A stretch of DNA of 64,000 nucleotides, from assembly GCA_002348705.1 (NCBI GenBank), contig DEAU01000028.1, forward strand, positions 1 to 64,000, in the 5' to 3' direction. This DNA is from Candidatus Neomicrothrix sp. UBA2974. Lineage in GTDB: Bacteria > Actinomycetota > Acidimicrobiia > Acidimicrobiales > MedAcidi-G1. Positions 32,828 to 41,763 of the stretch are shown here, one piece after another. Under the pieces are notes generated by a model. That model was not told where the DNA came from and made no database searches. It saw only the letters and a list, made by a program, of their open reading frames with translations. The position numbers and the translations under genes are program-made. Position 1 is the first letter of the stretch. Each line of letters starts with the position of its first letter.

Positions 32828-34777
32828 TTACTTGTAGGAGCGCTGCGATAGCGCCACATTCTCGAATGACAACTCCTCGCGGTGTCGGGTCTGGGCGGTG
32901 CCTGTCCCGTTCCACTCCCAAGCTGCCACGTGTGCGAACTTCTCGTCATCACGCTTTGCCTCGCCGTCCTCAGTTTGGTGCTCTTCGCGGAAATGGCCAC
33001 CGCAGGACTCTTCTCGCTCCAGAGCGTCGCGGGCCATCAACTCAGCCAACTCAAAGAAGTCCGCGACCCGGCCGGCTTTCTCAAGTGACTGGTTCAGCGT
33101 GTCGGCGCTACCTAGCACACGAACGTTCGAGAGAAATTCCGCACGCAGGGTGGGGATCTCGCTGAGTGCTTTCTCTAGACCAACCCGGTTGCGGGCCATG
33201 CCGATGTATTCCCAGACGATGCGTCCCAACTCGCGGTGATAGTGATCCACCGAGCGAGTGCCGTTAATGGACAACCACTGTCGTTGTTCGTCCTTCATAC
33301 TGGCCACCGCTGTGGTAAAGACCGGGTCAGCAGTGGAAACTGCTTGTTGGCCAAGCATGCTGGCCAGGTCGTCCCCGATCGTGTACGGGAGTACGAAATA
33401 ACCGTCAGCCAGACCCTGCATAAGGGCACTGGCACCTAGCCGGTTGGCCCCGTGGTCGGAGAAGTTGGCCTCGCCGATGGCGTACAAGCCTGGCACCGTG
33501 GTCATCAGGTGATAGTCCACCCATAGGCCACCCATCGTGTAATGGATTGCGGGATAGATGCGCATCGGCTGTTCATAGGGGTTTTCGCCCGTGATGCGTT
33601 GGTACATGTCGAACAGGTTTCCGTATTTGGCCGAGATGGCCTCTACGCCGTCACGAGCGATAGCTGCAGCAAAGTCCAGGTACACCCCGTTCTTTAGCGG
33701 GCCGACCCCGCGGCCCTCGTCGCACACCGTCTTAGCGTTCCGAGACGCCACATCGCGGGGCACCAGATTGCCGAAGGCTGGGTATTTGCGCTCTAGGTAG
33801 TAGTCGCGTTCGCCTTCGGGAATATCAACTGCTGGCCGTCCATCGTCAAACGCGTCAGGGACCCAGATTCGACCGTCGTTTCTCAGCGACTCTGACATCA
33901 GTGTCAATTTCGACTGGAAGTCATCGCTTACTGGAATACAGGTTGGATGGATCTGCGTGTAGCAGGGATTTGCGAAGAAAGCACCCTTCCGATGAGCGCG
34001 CCAAGCCGCCGTAACGTTGGACATCATTGCGTTAGTGGACAGGAAGTAGACGTTCCCGTAGCCACCGGTGGCCAGTACCACAGCGTGTGCTGAGTGCGAG
34101 GTGATCTCGCCTGAGAGCAGGTCTCGGACCACGATGCCGCAGGCGCGGCCGTCCTTGACAACAACATCGAGCATTTCCGATCGGGTATACAACTCCACAG
34201 AGCCAGCGGCCACCTGTCTCATCAGTGCCGAGTAGGCACCGATTAGCAACTGCTGACCGGTCTGACCCCGGGCATAGAAGGTCCGAGACACCTGAGCACC
34301 GCCAAACGAGCGGTTGTCCAACAGGCCGCCATAGTCACGGGCGAACGGGACGCCTTGAGCGGTGGCTTGATCGATGATGTTGACCGAGACCTCGGCCAGT
34401 CTGTGAACGTTGGCTTCTCGTGACCGGTAGTCACCGCCCTTGACGGTGTCGTAAAAAAGGCGGTGAACCGAGTCACCGTCATTCTTGTAGTTCTTGGCCG
34501 CGTTGATGCCCCCTTGAGCTGCTATGGAGTGGGCGCGTCGAGGACTGTCATGGAAGGTGAAAGCCTTGACCCGGTAGCCCAGTTCACCGAGCGAGGCGGC
34601 AGCAGATGCACCAGCCAAGCCGGTTCCAACCACGATTACTTCGAACCTTCGCTTGTTGTTGGGGTTGACCAGCTTCATAGAGAACTTGTGGTCCTCCCAC
34701 ATAGTGGTCAGATCACCATCTGGGACGCGTCCATCCAGCGAAGATGAGAAATTCGGGGAAGAAATCGAGTCGTTCAT
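32828..34777 (-). CDS. sdhA: Succinate dehydrogenase/fumarate reductase flavoprotein subunit
   Basis: A 649-residue FAD subunit. The FAD-binding motif is VVGTGLAGASAAASLGELGY; the covalent FAD histidine lies in HSIAAQGGINAAKN; substrate residues are in NPCYTQIHPTCIP and ANRLGASALMQGL. It oxidises succinate to fumarate on the cytoplasmic side and passes electrons to SdhB. ATG 34777 is the most likely start; TTG 34786 is possible, and neither has a clear Shine-Dalgarno sequence. The gap to sdhC is only 26 nt, so translation may depend on the upstream gene. Confidence 0.97.
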   Translation of the reverse strand: MNDSISSPNFSSSLDGRVPDGDLTTMWEDHKFSMKLVNPNNKRRFEVIVVGTGLAGASAAASLGELGYRVKAFTFHDSPRRAHSIAAQGGINAAKNYKNDGDSVHRLFYDTVKGGDYRSREANVHRLAEVSVNIIDQATAQGVPFARDYGGLLDNRSFGGAQVSRTFYARGQTGQQLLIGAYSALMRQVAAGSVELYTRSEMLDVVVKDGRACGIVVRDLLSGEITSHSAHAVVLATGGYGNVYFLSTNAMMSNVTAAWRAHRKGAFFANPCYTQIHPTCIPVSDDFQSKLTLMSESLRNDGRIWVPDAFDDGRPAVDIPEGERDYYLERKYPAFGNLVPRDVASRNAKTVCDEGRGVGPLKNGVYLDFAAAIARDGVEAISAKYGNLFDMYQRITGENPYEQPMRIYPAIHYTMGGLWVDYHLMTTVPGLYAIGEANFSDHGANRLGASALMQGLADGYFVLPYTIGDDLASMLGQQAVSTADPVFTTAVASMKDEQRQWLSINGTRSVDHYHRELGRIVWEYIGMARNRVGLEKALSEIPTLRAEFLSNVRVLGSADTLNQSLEKAGRVADFFELAELMARDALEREESCGGHFREEHQTEDGEAKRDDEKFAHVAAWEWNGTGTAQTRHREELSFENVALSQRSYK

Positions 34778-34803
34778 AAAAGTCAAAAGCCCATAGGTGA
34801 GGT

Positions 34804-35643
34804 TCAGTGGTTCGCAGCTTGGTCGGCGAGGCAGGCGTTTCCTTCTATCTCACCGATAGGGCACCTTCGTTCGTCTTCGTCAATAAGACCGGCTTGGGTG
34901 AGGATCGGGAAGCTCAGGTTGCCGACCAGTATCGCTCCAGCCAGAGCTGTGGCTAGCCCCCGGCGCAGGTGGTTGTAACGAGGGTTGTTTACTCCGAGGC
35001 TCTGGAACATCGACCAAGCTCCATGAAATATGTGCCAAGCCAACGCAATGTTTGCCACTACATAGATCAGGGCTACAGGCAGGTTGCCGAGAGAAGTGGC
35101 AACGTTGTGGTACGGGTCGCCGGGCACGAAGTCATCGCCCAGCCACCAGCCCCAGGTTAGGTCAGCCAGGTGATAGAGAAGGAAGAGGGCGATGATCGGG
35201 CCCGTCCAGCGCATCGTGCGACTGGCGTAGGTGGCAGCTACGTGGTCCCGGCCACCTTCATATTTCTTGGCGCCGCTGATGATTCCAGCTCTGTCGCTGG
35301 CGTTACCGCTCATTCGGCTAAGGCTGATCGCCGAATGCAGGTGGAGTACAAACATCCCGAACAGTCCGGCGCGCAGGAGCCACAGAATGGTGCCCTTTGG
35401 CACCAGCCCACCGCCAATAGTTCTCAACGACTCGGCGTACTCGTGCATTCGGGCCGGACCCTCATACACGTGGAGGTTGCCAACCATGTGGATGATCACG
35501 AAGCCGATCAGGCCGATTCCGGTAAGGGCCATGACCCACTTGCGGCCCACCGCTGACTGATAGAGGTTCAGCGGGAACGGCCATTGGCGACTCTTTGGTC
35601 GGACCGGGGCGACGCGGTAGCGCTGCTCGGTGGTCTGGGCCAT
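34804..35643 (-). CDS. sdhC: Succinate dehydrogenase cytochrome b558 subunit
   Basis: A 279-residue membrane anchor with five hydrophobic helices, the fused type B form that replaces separate SdhC and SdhD and binds two hemes. Histidines suited to heme ligation lie in FVIIHMVGNLHVYEG, LHLHSAISLS, LLYHLADLTWG and AWHIFHGAW. ATG 35643 is chosen because AGGAGG lies 10 nt upstream and the earlier in-frame extension is not membrane-like or conserved. It is the first gene of sdhCAB. Confidence 0.93.
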   Translation of the reverse strand: MAQTTEQRYRVAPVRPKSRQWPFPLNLYQSAVGRKWVMALTGIGLIGFVIIHMVGNLHVYEGPARMHEYAESLRTIGGGLVPKGTILWLLRAGLFGMFVLHLHSAISLSRMSGNASDRAGIISGAKKYEGGRDHVAATYASRTMRWTGPIIALFLLYHLADLTWGWWLGDDFVPGDPYHNVATSLGNLPVALIYVVANIALAWHIFHGAWSMFQSLGVNNPRYNHLRRGLATALAGAILVGNLSFPILTQAGLIDEDERRCPIGEIEGNACLADQAANH

Positions 35644-35725
35644 CAGCTTCGTTCCTCCTGTGATCGTCCCTGCCCGGGCCGGTTGCTGGGCGATGAGACG
35701 AACAGTCCCAAAGATCGTGACGGGC

Positions 35726-35731
35726 AGGGTA
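35726..35731 (-). promoter_or_regulatory. -10-like box (TACCCT) for sdhCAB
   Basis: TACCCT on the minus strand would start transcription near 35719, giving a leader of about 75 nt ahead of sdhC. Motif only. Confidence 0.35.
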
Positions 35732-35796
35732 GCGCGGAGGAGGGTGCTGATCCGGGTGGATCTGCGGTTTAGGTCAGCAAGCATTTGTGGATCGGC

Positions 35797-37956
35797 CTAG
35801 TCCACGCCGATCCGACCCAAATACTTATTGGAAATCACTGTTGGGCCATCGGGCCCGTCGAACGACAGAGTCAGTTCCAAGCTGACTGCGCCGGTGGCGT
35901 CGCCCAAATCGAGCTCCAGGGTGCCAATGTGGGTAACCGAGTCTGGCTCCAGTGCCCCACCCCAGGAGCGTTCGGTAGTGCGACTCGGATTGTCGTTGAC
36001 GCACAGCACGGCGTCTACCCGGCACGATTCAATTGGCAAGCGTCCGTCGTGGATCGCAACCGCTCTAGTTCGAATTATCGACCTAGGAGCAACTGCTTCC
36101 ACTGGTGGGTCGGCCACTATCACAGTTGGAGCGCAGGCGGCGGCTACCGCTTCTAGAGCTGGCTTGGGTCGTCGGTAGTGGTCCATTAGCGAGCCTGAAA
36201 TGGCCGGAGACCCGTCCAGAAGACGGTCTATGGCAAAGCCTCCAGTGGGGCGGTACTTGCGGAGACGGAGTGCTTCAATTTGGATTTTGAGCAGCGAGGC
36301 TTGGTGCCGCCGTGTCGCTTCGGCCCACGCACCAGCATCGCTGCGGTCGCCGGGCGGGAAACGGCGAACCAGGACGTCGAACTCGGCACCCAGAGCGGTG
36401 AGTCGGTCAGCGTCGACTGCTGGCCAGGCAGTGCTGTAGTTTCCGGCATGGTCAGTAGTCCTCTCAGAGAGCGTTCTGAGAAGCTCCGGGTCGTCGGGAA
36501 TTGACTGACTGCCGAAGGCTGAAACAAACCTGCCCGCTCTCGGCAACCGGTCTAAGTAATGGGCCAAGTCGCCGCGCCGACCCGAGTACCACCCGAACCA
36601 AAGGTTGCTATCGGCGTCGTCCAGCCGCGGAAGGTTGGGGAGTACCCCAGAGTGACTAATGACCGGTCGAGACGGGTCGGCTTGGTTCAAGGCTCGTCGC
36701 ACGGTGCGGTCCAGCACGGTGCGGTTCCAGGTCGGCTTCTGCTGGTCGAGAATCCTGGGTGCAGCTCGGGTTCTATCAATGGGGCCGGGGGCGTCATGCC
36801 CGCACCACACCACAATTGACGGGTGGTGCCCGAGCAGGTCGACCATCTCTCGGGCCTGACGAGCCGCCTCGGGCCATACGGCCCTGTGATAGCCACCCGT
36901 AAGTGAGGTGTCCTGCCAGAGCAGCATGCCGGTTCGGTCAGCCTCCGCGTAAAGGTGAGGCGACGAGACGTGTCCGGTTACTCGCAGGAGGTTCAATCCG
37001 GCGTTGCGGGCTGCTGCAACGTCGTTGGCGGCCGTGTCGGCGGTTACCCGTGCTAAGTCGGCCGCCAATGGAGGAACGATGGCCCCGCAGAGAAAAAGGC
37101 GTTCGCCGTTGACCGACCAGATGTGGTTCCGCATGCGAACCGAACGAAAACCGGTTCGCCAGAACACCTCGTCACTGACAAGCCCGTCCTCGGTGGCTAC
37201 TGCGACCTCCACATCGTGCAGCGGTTGGTCACCGAGAGTCGCTGGCCACCAGAGCGGTGGCCGTGGGACGCGGATCGTCCATTCGACCCGGTTCTCGCCT
37301 CCGGCCAGCGGCTGTTGGTGACGGTGGTCGATGCCCAAAACACGAGTGCGGAACACGGCGGCACGAGGTCGATCATTGTGCACTACGGCTCGCAGTGCGA
37401 GTGTTGCCACACTCTCTGTCGCCTGGGTGCAGACCATCCGGGTATGCAGGAATGGGACAGGACCCGTTTCGTGAAGAGAGACATGGCCAACGATGCCACC
37501 GGGGTTCACCTCCGGGATGCCCCTGCCAGTCTGGGTAGTTCCGGTAAGGGTGCGCTTTGCATCTGGATCAGCGACCGGGGGGCAGGCCACCTCAACGGCC
37601 AACAGGTGCTCGGAACGGACTCTGGCCTGACTGGTGATCTCGAGCAGGTGGGGAACGAAAGAGCCCTCGGTTGGCCCGAGGTAAGAGCCGTCTAGCCAGA
37701 CATCACCCTGGTAGGCGATCCCCTCTAGGCGCAGGAAAAGTCGCCTTCCGGCATCTAGCGGTGTGGTGGGGAACCGAGTCCGATACAGGACTGGACCATC
37801 GACATCGGCGAACTCGGGATGTCCGCACCACGATCCAGGCACGGTGACCTCGGTCCAAGTTTCGTCACTGAGGTTTTCAGAGGGGAAGTCGCGCCGCAGC
37901 GACTCGTCGGCCACGGCGGCCCGCCAGGGACCAGGGAGTGCGCCGTTTGATTTCAC
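35797..37956 (-). CDS. Glycoside hydrolase family 2-like protein lacking both catalytic glutamates
   Basis: A 719-residue protein with the GH2 layout: N-terminal jelly roll (RLFLRLEGIAYQGDVWLDGS, about 85), an Ig-like domain ending PPLWWPATLGDQPLHDV (about 245) and a barrel with NAGLNLLRVTGH, LLWQDTSL and HHPSIVVWCG. The acid/base pair expected as Asn-Glu after WxxG is His 387-Asp 388 (WCGHDAPG), and the nucleophile expected in SEFG is Ala 480 (FVSAFGSQS). Hydrolysis by the GH2 retaining mechanism is therefore unlikely; a binding or scaffold role, or a changed reaction, is possible. GTG 37956 follows a TAGCGT box by 6 nt. No signal peptide, so probably cytoplasmic. Confidence 0.85.
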   Translation of the reverse strand: MKSNGALPGPWRAAVADESLRRDFPSENLSDETWTEVTVPGSWCGHPEFADVDGPVLYRTRFPTTPLDAGRRLFLRLEGIAYQGDVWLDGSYLGPTEGSFVPHLLEITSQARVRSEHLLAVEVACPPVADPDAKRTLTGTTQTGRGIPEVNPGGIVGHVSLHETGPVPFLHTRMVCTQATESVATLALRAVVHNDRPRAAVFRTRVLGIDHRHQQPLAGGENRVEWTIRVPRPPLWWPATLGDQPLHDVEVAVATEDGLVSDEVFWRTGFRSVRMRNHIWSVNGERLFLCGAIVPPLAADLARVTADTAANDVAAARNAGLNLLRVTGHVSSPHLYAEADRTGMLLWQDTSLTGGYHRAVWPEAARQAREMVDLLGHHPSIVVWCGHDAPGPIDRTRAAPRILDQQKPTWNRTVLDRTVRRALNQADPSRPVISHSGVLPNLPRLDDADSNLWFGWYSGRRGDLAHYLDRLPRAGRFVSAFGSQSIPDDPELLRTLSERTTDHAGNYSTAWPAVDADRLTALGAEFDVLVRRFPPGDRSDAGAWAEATRRHQASLLKIQIEALRLRKYRPTGGFAIDRLLDGSPAISGSLMDHYRRPKPALEAVAAACAPTVIVADPPVEAVAPRSIIRTRAVAIHDGRLPIESCRVDAVLCVNDNPSRTTERSWGGALEPDSVTHIGTLELDLGDATGAVSLELTLSFDGPDGPTVISNKYLGRIGVD

Positions 37957-37962
37957 GCTCCG

Positions 37963-37968
37963 ACGCTA
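37963..37968 (-). promoter_or_regulatory. -10-like box (TAGCGT) for GH2-like gene
   Basis: TAGCGT on the minus strand, 6 nt before GTG 37956, divergent from the box at 38016-38021. Confidence 0.5.
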
Positions 37969-38015
37969 GGTGCCGTAGAGGCTTTCCGGCTGGAGAGCCG
38001 GACTAAGTCGGTGGC

Positions 38016-38021
38016 TAGGGT
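38016..38021 (+). promoter_or_regulatory. -10-like box (TAGGGT) for AAA+ gene
   Basis: TAGGGT lies 6 nt before ATG 38028; no Shine-Dalgarno sequence. Confidence 0.5.
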
Positions 38022-38027
38022 GCCGTC

Positions 38028-39539
38028 ATGTCCGAAGTCTTGCCTCCCAAAAACCTCTCTTCCGAGGCTGATGATTCCGAAGCGTCGAGTGTTCCTGGTG
38101 TAGCCACGCTCGGTGGGTTGAAGGCGTCGGGGTGGGCGTCGGTTCCGGTGGCCGAGGAGCTGCGTCGTAACGCGTTGGTCCGAATCCGCGTAGGCGAACC
38201 TCTCTTCCCTGAGATTCTCGGCTACGAAGAAACAGTTTTTCCACAACTTGAAACGGCTCTCCTGGCAGGGCATGACGTGATCCTCCTAGGCGAAAGAGGT
38301 CAGGCCAAGACGCGAATCATCCGTGGCCTAACAGACCTGCTCGACGAGTGGATGCCCGTCGTCGCGGGATCCGAGGTCAACGACGATCCCTACGAACCAG
38401 TTTCGCGCTACGGACGCGATCAAGTTGCTGAGCATGGTGATGACACTCCTATCGACTGGGTCCATCGTTCCAACCGCTACGGCGAGAAGCTGGCTACTCC
38501 GGATACTTCGATTGCTGACCTAATTGGTGAGGTCGATCCGATCCGGGTAGCTGAGGGCCGTTATTTGTCCGACGAACTAACTATCCACTACGGCCTAGTA
38601 CCTCGAACCAATCGTGGCCTGTTCGCCATCAACGAACTACCTGACCTCGCTGAAAGGATTCAAGTTGGTCTACTCAACGTGTTGGAGGAGCGCGATATTC
38701 AGATTCGCGGCCACCGGGTTCGCCTGCCCCTAGACGTCGTCCTGTTTGCCTCAGCAAATCCGGAGGACTACACGAACCGTGGGCGAATTATCACTCCGCT
38801 GAAGGACCGGTTCGGATCGCAGATCCGGACGCACTACCCGCTTGAGACTGAAGTTGAGATGGACATCGTTGTCCAAGAGGCTTCGGTTCCTGCCGTCGAG
38901 GGCCTTGAGGTACTCGTCCCCGACTTCATGACCCGGGTGGTAGCCGCCATAAGTCGCGAGGCTCGAAACAGCCCGCATCTCAACCACCGTTCTGGAGTGT
39001 CGGTGCGGATGAGTGTGGCCAACTACGAAGCCCTCGTAGCGTCTGCTGTTCGGAGGTCCGTGCGTAGCGGCGAAGCGGTGGCCGTGCCCCGAGTATCCGA
39101 CCTCGAGGCTCTGCCCGCGTCGATGGCCGGAAAGGTCGAGGTCGACAGTCTCGACGACGGTCGAGACGGTGAGATATTGGAGCGAATTGTACGGGCCGGT
39201 GTTCTCTCAGTTTTCCGTGACTTGGTCCCGGGTGAGCTGCATCGGGGCGTAGTGGAGGCCTTTGACGACCATGACGGTGTTTCGACCGGTGAGGACGTGG
39301 GGGCGTCTTCTTATGTCGAGGTGTCCGAGGCTATCCCGGCGCTTTCGACGGCAGCCACGGTGGTTATGGGTGATGAACCCGAGGCGCTTCCCGACGCCAA
39401 TCGGCATCCTGCACTGGTGGCCAGCGCCGTCGAACTGGTCCTAGAGGGCCTGCATCTCTCCAAGCGACTCAACAAGCGAACCTCGGGTCCGGAATCGCGC
39501 TATGAGGCACGCGGAGGCTCGACCTCGAAGACCGACTGA
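38028..39539 (+). CDS. AAA+ ATPase, Mg-chelatase ChlI/MoxR-like (Rv0958 type)
   Basis: A 503-residue ATPase. Walker A is LLGERGQAKTRIIRG; the Walker B position reads GLFAINELPDLAERIQ, with NEL in place of DE as in this actinobacterial subfamily; sensor 1 is VLFASANPEDYTNRG, and the presumed arginine finger lies in ITPLKDRFGSQIRTHYP. Such ATPases remodel proteins together with a vWA partner. In mycobacteria the vWA gene (Rv0959) is directly next to it; here the likely partner starts at 43701. A short inverted repeat (39553-39569) follows the gene. Confidence 0.9.
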   Translation: MSEVLPPKNLSSEADDSEASSVPGVATLGGLKASGWASVPVAEELRRNALVRIRVGEPLFPEILGYEETVFPQLETALLAGHDVILLGERGQAKTRIIRGLTDLLDEWMPVVAGSEVNDDPYEPVSRYGRDQVAEHGDDTPIDWVHRSNRYGEKLATPDTSIADLIGEVDPIRVAEGRYLSDELTIHYGLVPRTNRGLFAINELPDLAERIQVGLLNVLEERDIQIRGHRVRLPLDVVLFASANPEDYTNRGRIITPLKDRFGSQIRTHYPLETEVEMDIVVQEASVPAVEGLEVLVPDFMTRVVAAISREARNSPHLNHRSGVSVRMSVANYEALVASAVRRSVRSGEAVAVPRVSDLEALPASMAGKVEVDSLDDGRDGEILERIVRAGVLSVFRDLVPGELHRGVVEAFDDHDGVSTGEDVGASSYVEVSEAIPALSTAATVVMGDEPEALPDANRHPALVASAVELVLEGLHLSKRLNKRTSGPESRYEARGGSTSKTD

Positions 39540-39552
39540 CGGTGACGACATA

Positions 39553-39569
39553 TTGGCCTCTGCGGCCAA
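39553..39569. terminator. Weak bidirectional hairpin between convergent genes
   Basis: TTGGCC-TCTGC-GGCCAA forms a 6-bp stem in the 33-nt gap between the AAA+ gene and the GH1-like gene. Only a short A/T tail follows, so termination is uncertain. Confidence 0.3.
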
Positions 39570-39572
39570 AAT

Positions 39573-40850
39573 CTAGGAAAGGTGGGCGGCGGCCGGGCTT
39601 CCGGTTATCCGTTGACACAGCCAACGACCGCTCTGTTTAAGGCGCCGATCCCGAGTGATTAGCCCCCTCGGTCCAGTGAAGCCGGCCACTGGACCCCAGC
39701 CCGAGGTGGTGTATCCGTCGATGAGTGAGTCGTGGAACAGTCCGGTTACCGGCACTCCGTCAGCATGGGCCGACTCGACTTGTCCGACAATCCCTTGGAG
39801 TATCTCCTCGCGCCAGTCATCGTCGGTGGTGGCTACCCCACAGCCGGCTACCACCAGATCGTGGTTTTCTAAACGGTCGTTGACGGCCCGCAACGCCACC
39901 CCCAACTCCTCAGGCAGCGGTGCTGTGCCGCCGGCGTCGACCCGAGCATCAGCCGGGTATGGGCCGAGGGTGCCGTTGGGATGGATGCCTAACGGGTGAT
40001 CAGCCACCAGCCCCACCAGGTCGAAGGCTCCAGCTAACTCGGGTCGGTCGACTGGCGCTCGCCATGGCCAAGCCAACTCGCCGTCGGCCAGGGCTCGTAG
40101 CCACGGTTCCCAAAGAACGCTTCGCCACTCGCTGGCGCGTTTCCCAGCCTGTTCCCGGAGTTGGTCCCGGGTGGCGCTGCTGGTTTCATTTCCGCGAGAT
40201 GTCACGTCGAAGATTGTCGGGATACCGAACACGCCCATGACCGGAGCGTCGCCACTGGACAGTAACCGCCAGCCTTCAAACGATGCCTCTAGGGCACCCT
40301 CTACCTGGCTACGGGCGACTACTGGATCAGTACGTCCCGGCGGGCGGGTGCCCAGTAAGTGGCTGCGCACCGCAGTACCGATCGGATCATCAATCGGCAC
40401 CCAGCCAGCAGCGAGGTCTTCGAGGGCTTCGGCGGTCCGATCCACGTGTCTGGACCACCAGCGGTCGAGGGACGCTGAGTCGGCGAAACCGTGCTCGTCG
40501 TCGGCGAACCAGCCGGGCAAGGTTCCGTGAACCAGCGTGACCCACGGCCGTAGCCCGGCATCCTTAGCAGCGACCATGACATAGCGGAGTTGGTCGAGTG
40601 CGTCGCCGTCAATGACGCCCGGTTGGGGTTCAAGGCGGGCCCACTCGGCGGTAACTCGTACGTCAGTCAAACCGATTGCGGCGGCCAGACGAAAGTCCTC
40701 GATGTGGTCGCTGGCGAATCCGGCTCCGTCGCTTGATTGGGGCACACGGTCATCGCGTTCCCAGCGAGACCAGTCAGCGGCTGGAGCCGAACCCTCGGCT
40801 GACAGAGACGACTCGGTTGCCCCCCAGCGAAAATCCGTAGGAAGTGTCAC
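39573..40850 (-). CDS. Glycoside hydrolase family 1-like protein lacking both catalytic glutamates
   Basis: A 425-residue TIM-barrel protein that follows the GH1 pattern: FRWGATESS at the start, LGLTDVRVTAEWARLEPQPG, WVTLVHGTLPGWF, and a C-terminal HDSLIDGYTTSGWGP. The acid/base motif TFNEP is replaced by IDDP (Glu to Asp 155), and the nucleophile motif ITENG by VAGCG (Glu to Gly 336), followed by the usual VATTDDDWRE. Retaining glycosidase activity is therefore not expected. No signal peptide. GTG 40850 is the only start near the conserved N-terminus. It lies convergent to the AAA+ gene, on the other side from the GH2-like protein. Confidence 0.85.
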   Translation of the reverse strand: MTLPTDFRWGATESSLSAEGSAPAADWSRWERDDRVPQSSDGAGFASDHIEDFRLAAAIGLTDVRVTAEWARLEPQPGVIDGDALDQLRYVMVAAKDAGLRPWVTLVHGTLPGWFADDEHGFADSASLDRWWSRHVDRTAEALEDLAAGWVPIDDPIGTAVRSHLLGTRPPGRTDPVVARSQVEGALEASFEGWRLLSSGDAPVMGVFGIPTIFDVTSRGNETSSATRDQLREQAGKRASEWRSVLWEPWLRALADGELAWPWRAPVDRPELAGAFDLVGLVADHPLGIHPNGTLGPYPADARVDAGGTAPLPEELGVALRAVNDRLENHDLVVAGCGVATTDDDWREEILQGIVGQVESAHADGVPVTGLFHDSLIDGYTTSGWGPVAGFTGPRGLITRDRRLKQSGRWLCQRITGSPAAAHLS

Positions 40851-40917
40851 GATGCTGGTATCCAGATGGGCTTAAAAATCGAGGAGAGGGTCCAAATAGC
40901 TCGATCGAGGACTGCAC

Positions 40918-41763
40918 TTAATTCCGAAGAGTCATGATGCCAGAGTCGAACACGACCCTGTCTTCAACTCGAGTTTGGAATAGCACCAAGTCATCGTCGA
41001 TCTCCCACGCGTGGACGTCGAGCACCTCACCTGGAACTACCGGGGACTTGAAACGTCCACCCATAGAACCGAAACGGGCCGGGTCTGAGTTACAAACTGC
41101 GTGCAGGAGAGCCCTCCCCGTGAATCCATAGGTGCACAGACCATGGAGTATTGGAGTCTCAAACCCTGCTGCGGCAGCGAATGTCGGGTCGGAATGCAGT
41201 GGGTTGCGGTCGCCACTGAGGCGGTAGAGGAGTGCCTGGTCGACACGGGTGGCATAAGAGACAACGTGGTCCGGTTTCCGGTCGGGGGCTGACCAATTGT
41301 TTGATGGTCCGCGGTCGCCACCCCAGCCGCCCTCGCCGCCGAGGAATAGTCCAGAACGTGTTGACCACAGAGGCTGCTCGTTGCTGTCGACCACATCGGT
41401 CTCCAGGTAGACGAGCGCCGCTCTTCCCTTGTCCCAGATATCGCCAACTCTCCCGGTGGCAATCCCGGTGCCTTCGGGTGGGATTTCTCGGTGGCAGGTG
41501 ATCTCCTGTTCCGCATGGAGGAGGAAGACAGGGTTGAAAGATCCAAAGTCTGGTGTGCGGCCGCCACCGAGGACGACGCCCATGGTTGGAAGAGCCCTCT
41601 GGGTGACTCCATCTGAATTCTCAGTGGTGAACTCCAGTTCGAATCCTGTCGGGTCAGCGACACCGGCGCCGACTCCCAGGGCGTACAGCAGGCTCTGCTT
41701 GGAGGACCATGAGATCTCGATTGGTTCGCCGACCGATCCGGCGGCGTCAGTGTTAATGGGCAT
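40918..41763 (-). CDS. MaoC-type double-hotdog dehydratase
   Basis: A 281-residue protein of the enoyl-CoA hydratase 2 type. The second hotdog carries the catalytic motif YRLSGDRNPLHSDPTFAAAAGFETPILHGLCTYG-like (Asp and His in GDRNPLHSDP), while the first half (SKQSLLYALGVGAG) is the inactive partner fold. It hydrates 2-enoyl-CoA to 3-hydroxyacyl-CoA, perhaps in fatty-acid or sterol side-chain breakdown. ATG 41763 matches the usual N-terminus (ISWSSKQSLLYALGVG) with CGGAG 7 nt upstream; the open frame extends much further upstream, but that part reads as non-coding. Confidence 0.9.
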   Translation of the reverse strand: MPINTDAAGSVGEPIEISWSSKQSLLYALGVGAGVADPTGFELEFTTENSDGVTQRALPTMGVVLGGGRTPDFGSFNPVFLLHAEQEITCHREIPPEGTGIATGRVGDIWDKGRAALVYLETDVVDSNEQPLWSTRSGLFLGGEGGWGGDRGPSNNWSAPDRKPDHVVSYATRVDQALLYRLSGDRNPLHSDPTFAAAAGFETPILHGLCTYGFTGRALLHAVCNSDPARFGSMGGRFKSPVVPGEVLDVHAWEIDDDLVLFQTRVEDRVVFDSGIMTLRN

